Source of the DNA: Prochlorococcus sp. AG-402-K16
GTDB taxonomy: Bacteria; Cyanobacteriota; Cyanobacteriia; PCC-6307; Cyanobiaceae
Direction: 5' to 3'
Assembly: GCA_003216795.1 (NCBI GenBank)
Contig: QCIH01000003.1
Coordinates: 62,001-126,000, forward strand
DNA: 64,000 nt
Of the stretch, positions 63,775-64,000 are shown piece after piece. A model generated the notes under the pieces. The model had not been told where the DNA came from and ran no database searches. It saw only the letters and a list, made by a program, of their open reading frames with translations. The position numbers were made by a program, and so were the translations under genes. Within the stretch, counting starts at the first letter, position 1. Each line of letters begins with the position of its first letter.

Positions 63775-64000
63775 CTAGTTTCCCCAGAAGGGGTCTGTAA
63801 CTAAATCAACCTTTAATATACCTTGCTTATTACTTTTGATGTTACTTATGCAAGCCCTAACCGTCTCGCCATTAACATCTATTTCACAAGCCCCACAACT
63901 TCCGGTCAAACAGCCTGTCGGGATCTCTAAACCTGCTTTTTTAGCACATAAGAACCAATCATCTCCTTCTGAAGCAAATGTCTCTATCTTGTTGGGCCAT
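63775..64000 (-). CDS. [2Fe-2S] ferredoxin-domain protein, C-terminal part (truncated by window edge)
   Basis: The frame is open from the right edge to the TAG at 63775. It includes the plant-type [2Fe-2S] ligand motif in CLTGSCGACEIDVNGETVRAC (three of the Cys plus the distal one) and ends DPFWGN. About 74 codons are visible. Such domains carry electrons as small ferredoxins or as part of larger enzymes; which applies cannot be told because the start is outside the window. Confidence 0.8.
   Translation of the reverse strand, partial: WPNKIETFASEGDDWFLCAKKAGLEIPTGCLTGSCGACEIDVNGETVRACISNIKSNKQGILKVDLVTDPFWGN

Overview
The window looks like chromosome from a high-light-adapted Prochlorococcus (marine picocyanobacterium). 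The DNA is very AT-rich, genes are packed tightly with many 1-20 nt overlaps, and TTG/GTG starts are common. It encodes a Pcb-type chlorophyll-binding antenna, a LptD-like DUF3769 protein, DUF3386, DUF2808 and DUF1824 proteins and a Ycf46-like ATPase, all typical of cyanobacteria. The clade assignment is inference; no database was searched.

Region 1 (1-26.7 kb) is a cell-surface polysaccharide island. It starts with the tail of rfbB (dTDP-glucose 4,6-dehydratase), a LptD-like outer-membrane protein, a sulfotransferase and a PhyH-type dioxygenase. A minus-strand operon (13.1 to 5.2 kb) follows: TPP enzyme, SDR, AroB-like sugar cyclase, FGGY kinase, NeuB-like synthase, HAD phosphatase, sugar epimerase. 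Diverging from it are rfbF-rfbG-rfbH, which make CDP-4-keto-3,6-dideoxyglucose, and a glycosyltransferase-like gene. Next come an O-antigen ABC exporter (wzm/wzt), rfbD-rfbC-rfbA for dTDP-rhamnose, a GT2 glycosyltransferase, an initiating sugar-phosphate transferase and an O-antigen ligase/polymerase. tRNA-Arg(UCU) marks the island edge. Together the genes would build, decorate and export a variable O-antigen containing rhamnose, a 3,6-dideoxy or branched sugar, an ulosonic acid and perhaps a cyclitol.

Region 2 (27-46 kb) is core genome: rsmI, cysQ, pnp, rpsN, rseP, serS, a Ycf46-like AAA ATPase, yidC, a PH-domain protein, rnpA, rpmH, aroH and sppA. It also holds an EamA exporter, a GT4 glycosyltransferase, an ArnT-like glycosyltransferase and an AEC transporter whose first membrane segment lacks a normal start codon.

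Region 3 (46-56.4 kb) is rich in iron-stress functions: flavodoxin followed by a Pcb/IsiA-like antenna, a porin, a PiuC-like dioxygenase and, divergent from it, an iron-binding protein (FutA/IdiA), with a perfect inverted repeat between the last two. glyQ, a MIF-like tautomerase and DUF1824 also lie here.

Region 4 (56.4-62.5 kb) is accessory DNA starting at tRNA-Ser(CGA). It holds G-rich 12-bp repeats, a 54-bp diverged repeat, a partial copy of the tRNA 3' end, a strange membrane/TPR protein with five exact-length 11-residue repeats, tiny genes, a pseudogene with an in-frame TGA, a rhomboid protease, a Yfr2-like small RNA and a PIG-L deacetylase/formyltransferase pair. The window ends with a VTT-family membrane protein and the C-terminal part of a [2Fe-2S] ferredoxin-domain protein.
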